A program made the translations under genes and the position numbers. From Phaeoceros laevis (lineage: Eukaryota; Anthocerotophyta; Anthocerotopsida; Notothyladales): a DNA stretch of 27,923 nucleotides. The DNA lies in NCBI GenBank assembly GCA_049999765.1, contig JBNGIQ010006187.1, positions 1 through 27,923 on the forward strand. Reading direction: 5' to 3'. The notes beneath the pieces are model-generated. The model was not told the origin of the DNA and searched no databases. It saw only the letters and a list, made by a program, of their open reading frames with translations. The number at the start of each line of letters is the position of its first letter. Within the stretch, counting starts at the first letter, position 1. Shown in pieces: positions 1 to 9,109 of the stretch.

Positions 1-579
1 ATTGTGAAAGTTCAAGAGCTTTTAGGAGTCTTCTCAATTACTTCAGCAATGAATAGACAGTATGCTGCGACTAATGGGTGCACTCTCCTTGAGCCAGACA
101 CATCACTAGCTCTAGGCTTGTCTTGTAGCACACAAGAAGTCATGTTACAACTACAAGACTATAGTGAGATGGCTGATGGATATGAGTATGTTGTACCACC
201 TGTAGGTTCATGGGAGACAAGTACAAGTGCTATGAGCAAAATAGAGGTTGAGGGGAGCAAGCGCATGGATGATGTAGCAAATGACTGTAAGGAGATATGG
301 GATCTTGTTCAACTGAACCAGCATATTGTTTTTGATGCTGCACCTGTGGTGAGGAATGCTTTGTGTGCAGTGCAACAGATGATAGCGATAGCTCAGGAAA
401 ACCCTGTTGTGATGCAGCCTTTGCGCGCATTTGATACCAATGCGGGGGACAATTGTGTAGCACGCAAGAAGCCTTTTTTCTCGCCACCAAAAAAGAAGGC
501 TAAAAAGGTAACATGGCAGCTTGGAGGAGGTCGAAGGAACAAAGAGAATCATGAGGCCGTCAGCAGGAGTACCCAGTAA
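1..579 (+). CDS. C-terminal part of an unrecognised protein with a basic tail
   Basis: The frame is already open at the first base of the window and ends at a stop at 577-579, so this is the 3' part of a longer gene or exon of at least 192 codons. The sequence is mixed, with no membrane segment. Near the C-terminus there is a lysine-rich stretch (PPKKKAKK) followed by arginines, which resembles a nuclear localisation signal. I recognise no domain. A C-terminal tail of a transposase-derived nuclear protein is possible, but nothing in the visible part proves it. The call that it is coding rests on the long open frame and its balanced composition, unlike the repeat-rich DNA that follows. Confidence 0.45.
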   Translation: MVKVQELLGVFSITSAMNRQYAATNGCTLLEPDTSLALGLSCSTQEVMLQLQDYSEMADGYEYVVPPVGSWETSTSAMSKIEVEGSKRMDDVANDCKEIWDLVQLNQHIVFDAAPVVRNALCAVQQMIAIAQENPVVMQPLRAFDTNAGDNCVARKKPFFSPPKKKAKKVTWQLGGGRRNKENHEAVSRSTQ

Positions 580-589
580 GGGACCTGAA

Positions 590-850
590 CTAAGGCTGAA
601 GTAAAGGGACTGCAGGTTGGCGTGGCGGGGCGTGGCGATGTGTTTTGGAGTCCAAGTAAGGGAACTGAAGTAAGGGATCTTCAGGTTGGCGTGGCGTGGT
701 GATGTATTTTGCGCCTGAGAAAGGCATTTGGCGTGGTTTTGTATGCTTAGGATTGGCATGGTGCAGAGTTTTGTACGCTTAGGATTGGTGTGGTGATGTG
801 TTTTGCTCCTTGGTGTGGTGATGTGTTTTGCTCCTTAGAAAGGCAGCAAA
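590..850. repeat. Degenerate GT-rich repeats with an exact 25-bp tandem pair
   Basis: Variants of a G- and T-rich word (ggttggcgtggcg, ggtgtggtgatgtgttttg) recur through this stretch. The clearest case is an exact tandem pair with a period of 25 bases at 786-835. Words such as tacgcttaggattgg also recur near 740-790. I see no coding frame with protein-like composition on either strand. Confidence 0.6.
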
Positions 851-905
851 CCCGTGCAAATAGCTTGGGCGAAAACTATTTTCATCTTACATGAATTGCT
901 TTGTA

Positions 906-933
906 CCAATTTGTTGGACCAATTTGTTGGACC
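906..933. repeat. 13-bp tandem pair
   Basis: The 13-base word ccaatttgttgga occurs twice in direct succession (starts 906 and 919). The surrounding 850-1480 stretch holds no gene that I can support. Confidence 0.8.
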
Positions 934-1535
934 AGATCACAGCACTTCCTTGTACATTCTCAATAGCATAAGCTTTCCTGAGTTGCAACTAACAACAAGT
1001 GTTGCCTTGCAGCCAAATGGAGACGGAGCTTCCTTTTACTGCAGCTAAAGCCAATTGTGTGTACGTGAACTGAAGAAGGGCCAAGAAAGGCTTCCTCTCT
1101 GCAAGTGAAAAAAAACATCACTTGATCATCAAAATTGAGGCACTCTTTGGCCAGTATCACGGAACTGACAGGCACATCTTCTGTAGGCACAAGTCTCCCT
1201 TCAACCGTTGGCTCACAATGGATCGCCACTGCGTCCACAAACACAAGTCAATGATCAGGTCTCTGATGAACTTTTTCAGACAAAGCTGCCCAAAGCCAAA
1301 TGCAAAACCTTTCACACCGCCAACGAAACCCCAGATGAACAGCAGTGACTGCATCTCAAGTGACATGCAAAATCACGGAACAATTTGAATTTGGTCAATC
1401 AACGAGTTGTACATGCGTCGCACACGGAGCTCGGAGAAGCAGGGTTGCATCGTTGCCGCTTGAGAGGTCTGTGAGTCCGCTTCTGTGGACTGGTCGAGGC
1501 CCCATCCATGGCCAGGAGCCCCGTCCATGGCCAGC

Positions 1536-1900
1536 AGCCCCGGCCCGTCCAGCAGATCACCTAGTAGCTCGCATCCCCCTTGCCCGCAGCCCGCCCCTTG
1601 CCTCCGAGCCTGCCAGCTACCTGCAGCCCCGGCCCGTCCAGCAGATCACCCAGTAGCTCGCGTCCCCCTAGCCCGCAACCCGCCCCTTGCCTCCGAGCCT
1701 GCCAACTACCTGCAGCCCCGTCCCGCCATGCCTAGGCCAGTCTGCCTGGCCAGCTACCTCAGCCACGCCCAGCCTCCATGCATCCCGTCCCGCCACGCCT
1801 TGCCTCCCCGCAGCCCCGCCCTGTCCCGCCCCGCCCTGCCTTGCAGCCCCGTCCCGCCATGCCTTGCCTCCCCGCATCCGCGCCCTGCCTCCTTGCATCC
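1536..1900. repeat. GC-rich, C-strand-biased minisatellite
   Basis: A unit of 89 bases beginning agccccggcccgtccagcag is repeated at 1536 and 1625, and a third, diverging start lies at 1714. From 1718 the motif cccgtcccgcca recurs at about 1718, 1784 and 1848, giving a second periodicity near 65 bases. The plus strand is very rich in C, so several frames stay open on both strands and yield proline-, alanine- or glycine/arginine-rich translations. These are products of base composition, not genes. Confidence 0.75.
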
Positions 1901-2267
1901 TGGGTGCGGCGCCACGACAATTTGCTGCTCCTGCCGCTGGGCCAGCATGCTGTGCTGTGCCGTGCTGCTGGGTGCGGCGGGGCGAGGCGGGACAAGGCCT
2001 AAGCGTGGCGCGGCGGTGCAAACTCTGCAAGAAGGCTATCCGCCATAGCTCGAAGGTTCAAACGCATTCCGTCCAGTTCACCGTGACGTGAACTAAAATT
2101 AGATCCCGTAGCACAGCGTAGACCGTAGGTGGCTAGCCGGTGGCGTGAGTAGCCGGAGTACTGAGAGAAGGGAGGAGGAGAGATGGTATGGAGGAGGGAG
2201 AGGGATGGGGGCATGCCATGCCGCGCGGCGGGACCCGCACCTGGCGAACTGTTTTTTAGGCTCAGCC

Positions 2268-2540
2268 ACCTGATCAGGTCTCCCCTTTTTGTGGCCCAGC
2301 GGTCAAAACGCACCGGGCATCTTGTTCCCCACAATTTGCATACACTTGCGGCCCACTAGCTACAGGGAGGTGCCAACAAACAAGTTTTAAAAGAGGAATA
2401 TTCCTGTGATAAGTTGCACTGTGATGAGTTGCACAGTGGCATTAATGCCTCTGTGCAACTCATCACAGTGCACTCTTCTGCCCGATTCCAAGTTGGCAGC
2501 AAATGCACAAGCTTGAAGTGCGGCCAAGAATACTTCCTCT
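2268..2540 (-). repeat. PPR-derived repeat unit, copy A
   Basis: This unit shares long near-identical stretches with 4294-4510, including the words caccgggcatcttgttcccc and gccaacaaacaagtt. Read on the minus strand, the shared unit carries eroded PPR text, such as a start resembling NLFVGTSLV and fragments of a motif ending in a degenerate KMPGxFDRW. The unit is therefore a piece of an old PPR gene now present as a repeat. Copy A differs from copy C by extra sequence that forms the palindrome at 2415-2472. No intact frame remains. Confidence 0.6.
2415..2472. repeat. 58-bp near-perfect palindrome
   Basis: Two 22-base arms (2415-2436 and 2451-2472) are exact reverse complements. They flank a T-T mismatch and a central perfect 12-base palindrome, ggcattaatgcc (2438-2449). 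It can fold as a hairpin in either strand. It lies inside PPR-derived repeat copy A. The sister copy at about 4420-4445 has only one arm, so the second arm looks like a local inverted duplication. Confidence 0.9.
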
Positions 2541-2544
2541 TAGA

Positions 2545-3400
2545 CAGTTGTACGTCAGACTCTCTCTCCCAGACTTGGATTATGTTCCAGAGATTTATTC
2601 TCTCCCACTCCAACTCCGTTTGGCGCTTGGTACACACAAGGGCTCAACAGTCATCTGTCACGTATCTCTCTCCCTGCCAGAGCAGTACATATGCAGAAGA
2701 GGAAGAAGAAGAGGGTTTTCAGAGCGTGCCGAGGGCAACGCACGTCTGCAATAGTTGAAAAGGAATCCGGAAGAAATCTTCGCATGAGCTGTTTCCTAGC
2801 CATGGATAAATGATATGTCAGTTTGTGACTATCGTAAGTAAAAGGCCTTGTGTGCTTTCCATGAGCTAAAAGTGTCTCACATATGTCTTGTGAGTCGCAC
2901 ATATGCCAGTGTCTCCACACTTGTAACTTTGCAAAATTAATGTAACGTTGCAAGCAATCAATAAAAGTACATGTATTACAAAAGCTTTTTACAGCAGTTA
3001 CTATAGAGTGAGCCGATGAGTGATGGATGGATGGGTATGGACTGGTATGCGCGATGGATGATGGTCCTGGCGGTTTCCCGGTACCTGATCGACAGGGAAC
3101 CGGGTCCGCGTGGCACTCATAACACGTAAGCTAACCAGCGAGCAGCTAACCCTAACCAGGGTGCTGCGAGGCGCCGGGAGTCCCAAAAACGGCCCGCGTT
3201 TGGCGGGCCTCATTTTGGGGCAAAATTCGTTGAGTTTGAAAAAAAAAAGGGCGAAACTGAGGTTTCGCCATGCTGGACAAATGGGCTGCCATCGATTGTG
3301 TGATCCATCACTTGTAAATGTCTTAGACTAGACAGAAGAAGCAGAATGTGAAGCAAGTGCTCAGTGGCGGACCTGAAGCCTTGGAAGTTGAACACACCGC
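2545..3400. other. Gene-free stretch with two small hairpins
   Basis: I see no protein-like frame here. There is an inverted repeat ggcccgc/gcgggcc near 3189-3207, and a second, ggcgaaac/gtttcgcc, near 3250-3269, separated by an A-run. The rest is mixed sequence with no RNA gene that I recognise. Confidence 0.5.
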
Positions 3401-3408
3401 GTGTGAAC

Positions 3409-3861
3409 TCAGAAGCCGTACTTGTTCCACCATAGAGGCGTCCAGTTGTAAGAAACAAAGCCTGCAGCTCTATAAATCCCATAGCCCTGTGTGCATTCGT
3501 CGAGGACGCGTTGCCACATCGAAATAATCCACATGCAATTGTCGCACCTCAAGCTGCCGCACATGTAGAAGTTCCATGAATCATAGGTCCACAATGTGGT
3601 GCACTGGGTATTGAAGGCATTGGTCTGGCAACAGGTGTCAGCACAGCGTTCAACCCCTGGCGTAAGTCCGTTAATACAATCTTGATATTCTGCGATGGCT
3701 AATTTGACTGTATCCACGTCAGTGCTGTGGGCGCTGGTCTCGCAATACATTGTGCCCCAATCCGCCCTGGCAACTGGTGCCAAGCACAAGCAGCAGAGGC
3801 TCACACCTGCCAGGGATACCAGCAGCCGCAGTATCGCCCCCATGTATCGTTTGCTGCCCAT
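3409..3861 (-). CDS. Small cysteine-rich secreted protein, unrecognised family
   Basis: This is a 150-residue frame with an ATG at 3861. Residues 1 to about 33 form a typical secretory signal: positive start (MGSKRYMG), a hydrophobic core rich in L, V and C, then a small-residue cleavage site near ARA|DWG. The mature part of about 115 residues has ten cysteines, including one CC pair and a cluster MCGSLRCDNC, and ends in an aromatic-rich tail (WTPLWWNKYGF). The even number of cysteines suggests disulphide bonding in the secretory pathway or cell wall. A TATAAAT on the minus strand at 4043-4049 lies about 180 bases upstream. I do not recognise the family, so a defence or signalling role would be a guess. 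No introns are needed. Confidence 0.6.
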   Translation of the reverse strand: MGSKRYMGAILRLLVSLAGVSLCCLCLAPVARADWGTMYCETSAHSTDVDTVKLAIAEYQDCINGLTPGVERCADTCCQTNAFNTQCTTLWTYDSWNFYMCGSLRCDNCMWIISMWQRVLDECTQGYGIYRAAGFVSYNWTPLWWNKYGF

Positions 3862-4042
3862 GCCTTGGAATTCCTGGCTTCCAGCCTGCCTGCACCAGGC
3901 TTACAAGTGGTACACCCTGCGCAATCGCCCCTTGCAATACTTTGAGCTTCCACAGGACTGACACCATTCTTAATAGCTTAGACGAGACATCACCCACATC
4001 GCCCTCATCGCCCGTCTTGTACTTGACAGCGGCCTGCGTTAC

Positions 4043-4049
4043 ATTTATA
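4043..4049 (-). promoter_or_regulatory. Possible TATA box of the cysteine-rich secreted protein gene
   Basis: On the minus strand this reads TATAAAT within ttgtataaatg, about 182 bases before the ATG at 3861. The spacing would allow a 5' leader of about 150 bases. It is a short motif and could occur by chance. Confidence 0.3.
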
Positions 4050-4159
4050 CAAAAGCTCCAAGTATGTCCACTGTCATGCGGCTTTGTCGAGACTTGGGGA
4101 ACCTGGCTGGACGGAGGATTTCGAAAAAAAGCTGGAGAAATTACATGGTCTGCTCACCA

Positions 4160-4570
4160 CTGTGCAACTCACCACAGTGCACTCTTCTGCCAGATTCTAA
4201 GTCGGCAGCAAATGTTACAAGCTTGAAGGGCGGCCAAGAACACTTCGGAATCCCCTTCCCTCCTGACTTACGCATCTGATGGTTCAGTTGTATGGCCTGA
4301 TCAGGTCTCCCCTTTCTGTGGCCCACCTGTCAAACCCACCGGGCATCTTGTTCCCCACAATTTGCATATACTTGCGGCCCACCAGGGAGGTGCCAACAAA
4401 CAAGTTATAAAAGAGGAATGCCACTGTGCAACTCATCACAGTGCACTCTTCCGCCAGATTCCAAGTTGGCAGCAAATGCACAAGCTTGAAGTGCGGCCAA
4501 GAACACTTCCCCATACCTCCTGACTTACGCCTCTGACGGTACAGTTGTATGGCCTGATTAGGTCTCCCTT
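4160..4570 (-). pseudogene. PPR-derived repeat units, copies B and C in tandem
   Basis: Two copies of a PPR gene fragment lie head to tail, coding sense on the minus strand. Copy C (4294-4568) and partial copy B (4160-4310) share the hallmark GRPxQAIQLYxQ of a PPR motif. Copy B also keeps LESGRRVH, typical of an L-type motif, and copy C keeps NLFVGTSLV, which starts the next motif. Frameshifts and small losses prevent a continuous protein. Plant PPR proteins of this class bind organellar RNA, but this copy cannot make one. It resembles copy A at 2268-2540 closely, so the unit has been duplicated within the window. Confidence 0.65.
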
Positions 4571-5010
4571 GCTTAGCATGTGCAGAGATTATGGAAAACA
4601 CGTGAAGGCATTTGGTGTGCCCACCCTGGTGAACAGATCCTTGCCCAGGTATGATCGCACCACGTGCCCGTCCACACCTTGTCCACGTCCAAGCGCGATA
4701 AATCACAATTATACTTGTCGGAGTCGGCGCTCCGTCCCTCAAAACAAAAGACTCAAAAAAGGAGGGCGTGAAAAAACGGGGGTGGAAGTGAGAGTGGGCA
4801 GGGGAGAAGTAAGGGGCCGTACTTTGTATCGCGTCCTCCTTTGTTCCATGAACTTATTGAAGGGCAGCATGCTAATAATTATTATGATGAAGGAAGGATG
4901 ATGCAGGGACAAAGAGTGGTCCCGGTCAAGCACTTTTGATATCCCGGCACTTCCCCTGCTGACAAGCCTAGTCTAGTTGCTTCTAAAAGTTTGTTGTGAT
5001 TGGTTAGCAC
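4571..5010. other. Gene-free stretch
   Basis: I find no frame with recognisable protein content on either strand. The sequence includes a purine-rich stretch (about 4750-4815) and an AT-rich stretch with attattatgatg near 4876-4890. It separates the PPR-derived repeats from the tandem duplications that begin at 5011. Confidence 0.5.
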
Positions 5011-5391
5011 TTTGGTGTGTTGCATTGTACATGCAAGCCAGATTGAGAAATTTGGTGTGTTGCATTGTACATGCAAGCGAGAGTGTAAGCACAGCAAGGT
5101 GGTGTTGTGTCTACTTTTGTGTTTATTAAGACGTATTCCAAGAAAAAAAAGAACAAAAGCGAAGTGTTGTGATTTTGTGTTTATTAAGATGTATTCGAAG
5201 AAAAAAAGAACAAAAGCGAAGTGTTCCGTATTCCAAGAAAAAAAGAACAAAAGCGAAGTGTTCTGAAATCACAGGGCTATGCTGCATTTGCAAAAGGAGT
5301 TAGACCTTGTTTGGTGGTGACATCTATGGACCCAAAACTTGCGAAAGGAGTTAGACCTTGTTTCTATGGACCCAAAACTTTTCTGGATCTA
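5011..5391. repeat. Cluster of two- and three-copy tandem duplications
   Basis: Three separate events lie side by side. The word tttggtgtgttgcattgtac occurs at 5011 and 5051 (period 40). A unit built on agaacaaaagcgaagtgtt follows, present three times between about 5130 and 5265, with two of the copies preceded by gtgtttattaaga. The word ggagttagaccttgttt is repeated with a period of 51 (units starting at 5290 and 5341). None is part of a plausible coding frame. Confidence 0.75.
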
Positions 5392-5424
5392 CCGTATCAC
5401 AATAGGCCTGGTTCAAGTGTAAGC

Positions 5425-5900
5425 TTATCACTTGTGTGGGAAAGCTGGTCGCGGTGGTCACAAAGCTCGGGTTCATGGGTGGTACGGATGGTGAACCCAT
5501 GAGGATTTTTCCGTTTGACCATTTTTCTGCTTTTCGGCCTCCCACATGTGCAGCAGGGAGTTCGCACCCAGCGTTGGAAAGAGATCTCGAGGATGCCATT
5601 GGGGCTGATGTAGTAGTTTTCGCCTTTTACCAAAGAATACCGTGTTGGGGACACGAATAGTGGCTTACCCATTCTTTGCGCCTGGCGCCTCGGAGCCTAA
5701 CAATGAAATTACAAATTGGAAAATCTTTGACGCTTTTGGTTGTCCGTGCGATGACTTCAACCCATGTAACATGGTGGCACATGGTAGTGACGTTGCAGAA
5801 CTGGGAGAAAAAGAGCTGTGTTTTTGGTCTCTTGGATTAGTGGACATCGTGCTGTGCCCCTTCCGGGAACCCAAGCTCGTGCTACATGTACGAGGAACCA
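5425..5900 (+). pseudogene. F-box/kelch-like gene relic
   Basis: Parts of this stretch match, in changing frames, the C-terminal half of the F-box protein encoded at 20671-22113. CGKLVAVV at about 5434 corresponds to MGKLLAVV, and the frame of TQRWKEISRMPLGLM (about 5567-5611) corresponds to TQGWKVISRMPPGLM. Two in-frame stops follow at once. Further downstream, NWEKKSCVFGLLD resembles the end of another kelch-like blade. No F-box and no continuous frame remain, so this is a decayed and more distant relative than the copy at 12205-13168. It lies tail to tail with the oxidase gene on the minus strand. An intron-containing gene is less likely, because stops fall inside the conserved motif. Confidence 0.55.
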
Positions 5901-5926
5901 CCTCCATTACCGGAGTCGAGACATAT

Positions 5927-7198
5927 TTATCCATCCCTTATTTCCAGTGACTGGATGGAGAGCACATGCCTCTCGAAGCCCTTGCCATTATTACCACCAT
6001 CTCTGTCCCGGAACCGCTGGATGGAGAAATGGTGTAGTGGCACACCAGTGCAGCTCCCAGAGATCGCCAGGTCCGCCATTATCCTGCCGACCAGAGGTCC
6101 GAACTTGAACCCGTGCCCTGAGAAGCCGCCTGCAACCAACACACGTCCCGCCACTGGCAGAAAGTCGAGGATGAAATCCTCGTCTGGTGTCATGGAATAC
6201 ATGCAAGCCTCTGCCAGCACAGGTGCATCGAACTTGACAAGCCCTTTGAACAGTCCTGCCAAGAAGGGGCTCACCACTTCCACGACGGCATCCACATCAG
6301 GCACTAGGCTTCCCTGCTCAGGATGGCAAGCCTTCCCCCCATGGACAGACACTTTGATCAAGCCCGGGTACTCCAGGGACGGAGTCCCATACAGCTCAGG
6401 AGCACCGTAGGTGGCAAACACAGGGAACCCCTCGTCAGCACGCAGAGCAGAAGCAATGCTCTTGTCCACTTCCCAGTAGGCAATGGTGGTACGAAGAGGT
6501 TGAATGGGGAGCTCCAGGCCACATAAATCCTTGACAAGTTCGCTTGTCCAAGCACCTGCTGCTATCACACACGACCTCCCGCAAGCCCATCCCCTACTGG
6601 TCGCCACATGCACACCATGAGTGCCGTCGTCCAGGATCCAGCTTGCATCCACCTTCACCACTCCGGCATGGTCTCTCAGCACAGCCCCATGCTTGAGGGC
6701 CAAGGACTGGAACATGGCCACTGCCTTGGAAGCCCTCAAAACTCCACCTTCAGCAGTGTGCACCGCCACCCAGTCCTCACAGATATGCACCTGCGGGAAC
6801 ATGCCACACACCTCATCCGCAGTAAGCACCTGGTGCCCTATACCTACTTTCTTCAGGGACGCAATCATGGCTTGCAGGCTCTGGTCATCTTTCGGACCAA
6901 AATCCAACTGCCCCGTCCTCCGAGAAACCACGTACCCGGCATCATGCTCTGCTTCTTCCCAGAGCCTGTACGCTTCCTGCATCATCTGCACGTAATATTC
7001 CTCAGAATAGCTCACTCTTATGGTCCGGGACTCCCCGTGTGACGAGCCTCTGTGGTGCAGGAAATCGTACTGCTCAAGCAACAGCACACTCTTGCCCCTC
7101 TTGGCTACTTGGTAAGCCGTGCAGGTTCCCATGATACCGGCTCCGACCACAATTACATCATAGCTTCCAGACACCTCCTCACCGAGATGCTTGGCCAT
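5927..7198 (-). CDS. FAD-dependent sarcosine/pipecolate oxidase-like protein
   Basis: This single uninterrupted frame of 423 residues starts at the ATG at 7198, close to the usual length of this family (about 390-420). Residues 14-45 form the FAD-binding Rossmann strand with GAGIMG (19-24) and the acidic end LLEQYD. HRGSSHGESRTIR (49-61) is the conserved loop after it. Cys332 in ACMYSMTPDEDF is at the position where monomeric sarcosine oxidases attach FAD covalently, and GGFSGHGFKFGP (357-368) is the C-terminal flavin-binding motif. Family members oxidise N-methyl or cyclic amino acids such as sarcosine or pipecolate, releasing hydrogen peroxide, usually in peroxisomes. The C-terminus (EIRDG) is not a standard PTS1, so the location is uncertain. 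Substrate is not readable from sequence. It appears intact and intronless. Confidence 0.9.
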   Translation of the reverse strand: MAKHLGEEVSGSYDVIVVGAGIMGTCTAYQVAKRGKSVLLLEQYDFLHHRGSSHGESRTIRVSYSEEYYVQMMQEAYRLWEEAEHDAGYVVSRRTGQLDFGPKDDQSLQAMIASLKKVGIGHQVLTADEVCGMFPQVHICEDWVAVHTAEGGVLRASKAVAMFQSLALKHGAVLRDHAGVVKVDASWILDDGTHGVHVATSRGWACGRSCVIAAGAWTSELVKDLCGLELPIQPLRTTIAYWEVDKSIASALRADEGFPVFATYGAPELYGTPSLEYPGLIKVSVHGGKACHPEQGSLVPDVDAVVEVVSPFLAGLFKGLVKFDAPVLAEACMYSMTPDEDFILDFLPVAGRVLVAGGFSGHGFKFGPLVGRIMADLAISGSCTGVPLHHFSIQRFRDRDGGNNGKGFERHVLSIQSLEIRDG

Positions 7199-8000
7199 GT
7201 CTCACAGCGCAAGGCACTGACAGACTGCAGACGATCAAACACCTGCATCAGCTTCATAGTTTTCCACCAATTCCCACAGCAACTGCATCTCCGATGCACC
7301 AAACCACCGTTGGATCCTACCTTGGTTAGGGTGCCGGGTAGGGTCCGGAATCCACCTCGTGAAGCGTCTCAGCTATGACGGTAGCGATCACCAAACACGT
7401 CTTGATCCACAACCACAGACGGATCCACAAGGTCCCCGCTACGAACAGGAGAACAGGCACTCCCAGCTTCATAGTGCGCCAGCAGAGAAAAATACTCCGA
7501 CCTGGCGCACTACGAAAAATACTCCGACCTACCCAGATTGCGTGGTAAGATGTTCCAGATCAGAAACACAATGTAGCGTACCGCCCAACCCCCGCCAAAG
7601 ACCATCTCAAACTTGAGACGCCGAGGCTTTTGAGGGAATTGACACCTACTCAACCTCACCAAGACGACAAGTTGCAGAGTGGAGGTCAGCCAAACTCCTT
7701 GCCACATGGACTAAATATCCAAAAGATTCTCAGGACAAGACAAGTTGCGCTTGAGTGGAGGTCAGCCAAACTCCTTGCCACATGGACTAAATATCGGAAG
7801 ATTTCCAGATTGGGATATCAATATCAATATCAATCTTGTATCTTCTTTTCATAGGGTTATTACATAGTATTGCGGTAAAAAAAATCGTTTCTAACTTTTA
7901 TTAGCTAACCCTTAGCGAATTCACCGAGGGAGGGGTCAATCCCTGCTATCTCTCATCCTCGCTCTCTCACCTTCGCTCTCTCACTACTGAAATCACATGA
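7199..8000. other. Gene-free stretch holding the oxidase 5' flank and short repeats
   Basis: This holds the upstream flank of the oxidase gene but no clear TATA box that I would defend. A perfect 11-base inverted repeat, tagtgcgccag/ctggcgcacta (7472-7482 and 7502-7512), could form a hairpin, and aaaaatactccgacct occurs twice around it. A tandem duplication follows at 7666-7800. Near 7940-7990 there is a short ctcgctctctcac repeat. Confidence 0.6.
7666..7800. repeat. Tandem pair with 73-bp period
   Basis: The unit beginning gacaagttgc and containing gtggaggtcagccaaactcc and cacatggactaaatatc occurs at 7666 and again at 7739 with few differences. It is not coding. Confidence 0.85.
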
Positions 8001-8004
8001 ACTG

Positions 8005-9090
8005 TTGCAAATCCTAGACGCCCTCGCCTCTAGTGCTATAATCCCTGTATCTAGTGGGGTCTTTCTGAAGTCTTGTTTCACACCAGTGCAAGGGAAGCTA
8101 GTTCATTGTCTTTTACTTGAAAGTGGCCTAGGCGCTGAGAGCTGTCTTGGTAATGGTCTTATTGGTATGTCCATCAGGCGTAAACAGTTTGAAGGAAGAA
8201 AGAGAAGTGTTCAACGATCCGCACAAGAAGCATGCAGACTCATGGAACACGATGCTTACTAAGCATGCTAAGCATTGATTGGCAGGTGAAGCCTTTGAAC
8301 TCTATCCCTATAGGCAATCCGAGGGGGTACCGGTATCTCCAGAACAGGTCACCTTCACCTGCATCTTCAAAGCATGTGATGGCTCGGCAGCCCTTAAATG
8401 GTGCCAGATGGCTCATTTTGAGATTGAACCCAAATGTTAGATTTGGCACGAGGACTGGGCGATTGTTTGGTTGACATGTATGTCAGATGTGGCAGCCTGC
8501 AAAATGTCCAGCAAGTCTTTGGCAGCTTGTAGGTTGTATGCACGAGGAGCTATTATATGGACGCTTTATTTGGAGAGTATGAAAAGCAGGGCCTGTCTGA
8601 GGAGGCAATCATACTTTTCAACGACTGAGTGTGGAAGGCGGGATCCCTACAACAAGAAGCGTGCTCTCCACCTGTAACTGCGCAAAATTTCTCGAATAGG
8701 GCAGGCAGGTGCATATGGCTTTCAATCAGACATTTTTTTGTGTCAAATTCTCTCCATGTAATGTATACCAAACGATGATTGGACAATCTGTGAAGCATGG
8801 CGACATGAAGCTTTTTAACTGTTCGGGCATATGGAATCAAAGAGTTTGCCATGGGAAAGGTATCTGTCTGCAGTCTCCTGAATGCCTGCTCTTGTCCAGC
8901 AGATCAGGAACGGCGCAGGCCCTGGTTGCATGGTCATTTCAGAAAACAAATGACCTCAATTTTGGATGTGTTTGTTGGAACTCTATACTTGCCATGTCTG
9001 TGCACTGTGGACTCACATATGATTCACTGGAAGTGTTTGAAAAATGGGTGACCAAAAGAGGGTAACCTGGAACACACTGCTGGGAGGCAA
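8005..9090 (+). pseudogene. PPR protein relic (PLS class)
   Basis: Successive PPR motifs are readable, but only by changing frame several times. KLVHCLLLESGLGAESC and LGNGLIGM appear near 8094-8170, EQVTFTCIFKACDGSAALKW near 8343-8402, LVDMYVRCGSLQNVQQVFGS near 8471-8530, EYEKQGLSEEAIILF near 8574-8620, SVCSLLNACSCPADQE near 8863-8910, and LAMSVHCGLTYDSLEVFEK near 8990-9045. Stops and frameshifts separate the pieces. PLS-type PPR proteins bind organellar transcripts and guide C-to-U or U-to-C editing in plants, but this copy cannot encode one. No C-terminal E or DYW part is visible before the sequence changes at about 9090. Confidence 0.75.
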
Positions 9091-9109
9091 TGTGAAGAGT
9101 GGATAAGTG

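Noticed and set aside
208-759. Minus-strand frame of 183 codons overlapping the first gene
   Set aside because: It is the antisense of the plus-strand frame plus downstream repeats, with no protein-like motif.
1485-2091. Several overlapping open frames on both strands giving proline/alanine-rich or glycine/arginine-rich proteins
   Set aside because: They follow from the C-rich minisatellite; frames are open in many registers at once and no domain is seen.
3144-3160. aaccctaacc, resembling a telomere repeat
   Set aside because: There is only about one and a half units, not an array.
3185-3270. GC hairpin followed by T-rich sequence resembling a bacterial terminator, and a possible Helitron end
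   Set aside because: The window is plant nuclear DNA, the T-run is weak, and there is no CTRR end at the right distance from the hairpin.
3409-3861. Assignment of the cysteine-rich protein to the KP4-like killer protein family
   Set aside because: Size, signal peptide and cysteine number would fit, but the cysteine spacing and flanking residues do not match what I know of that family.
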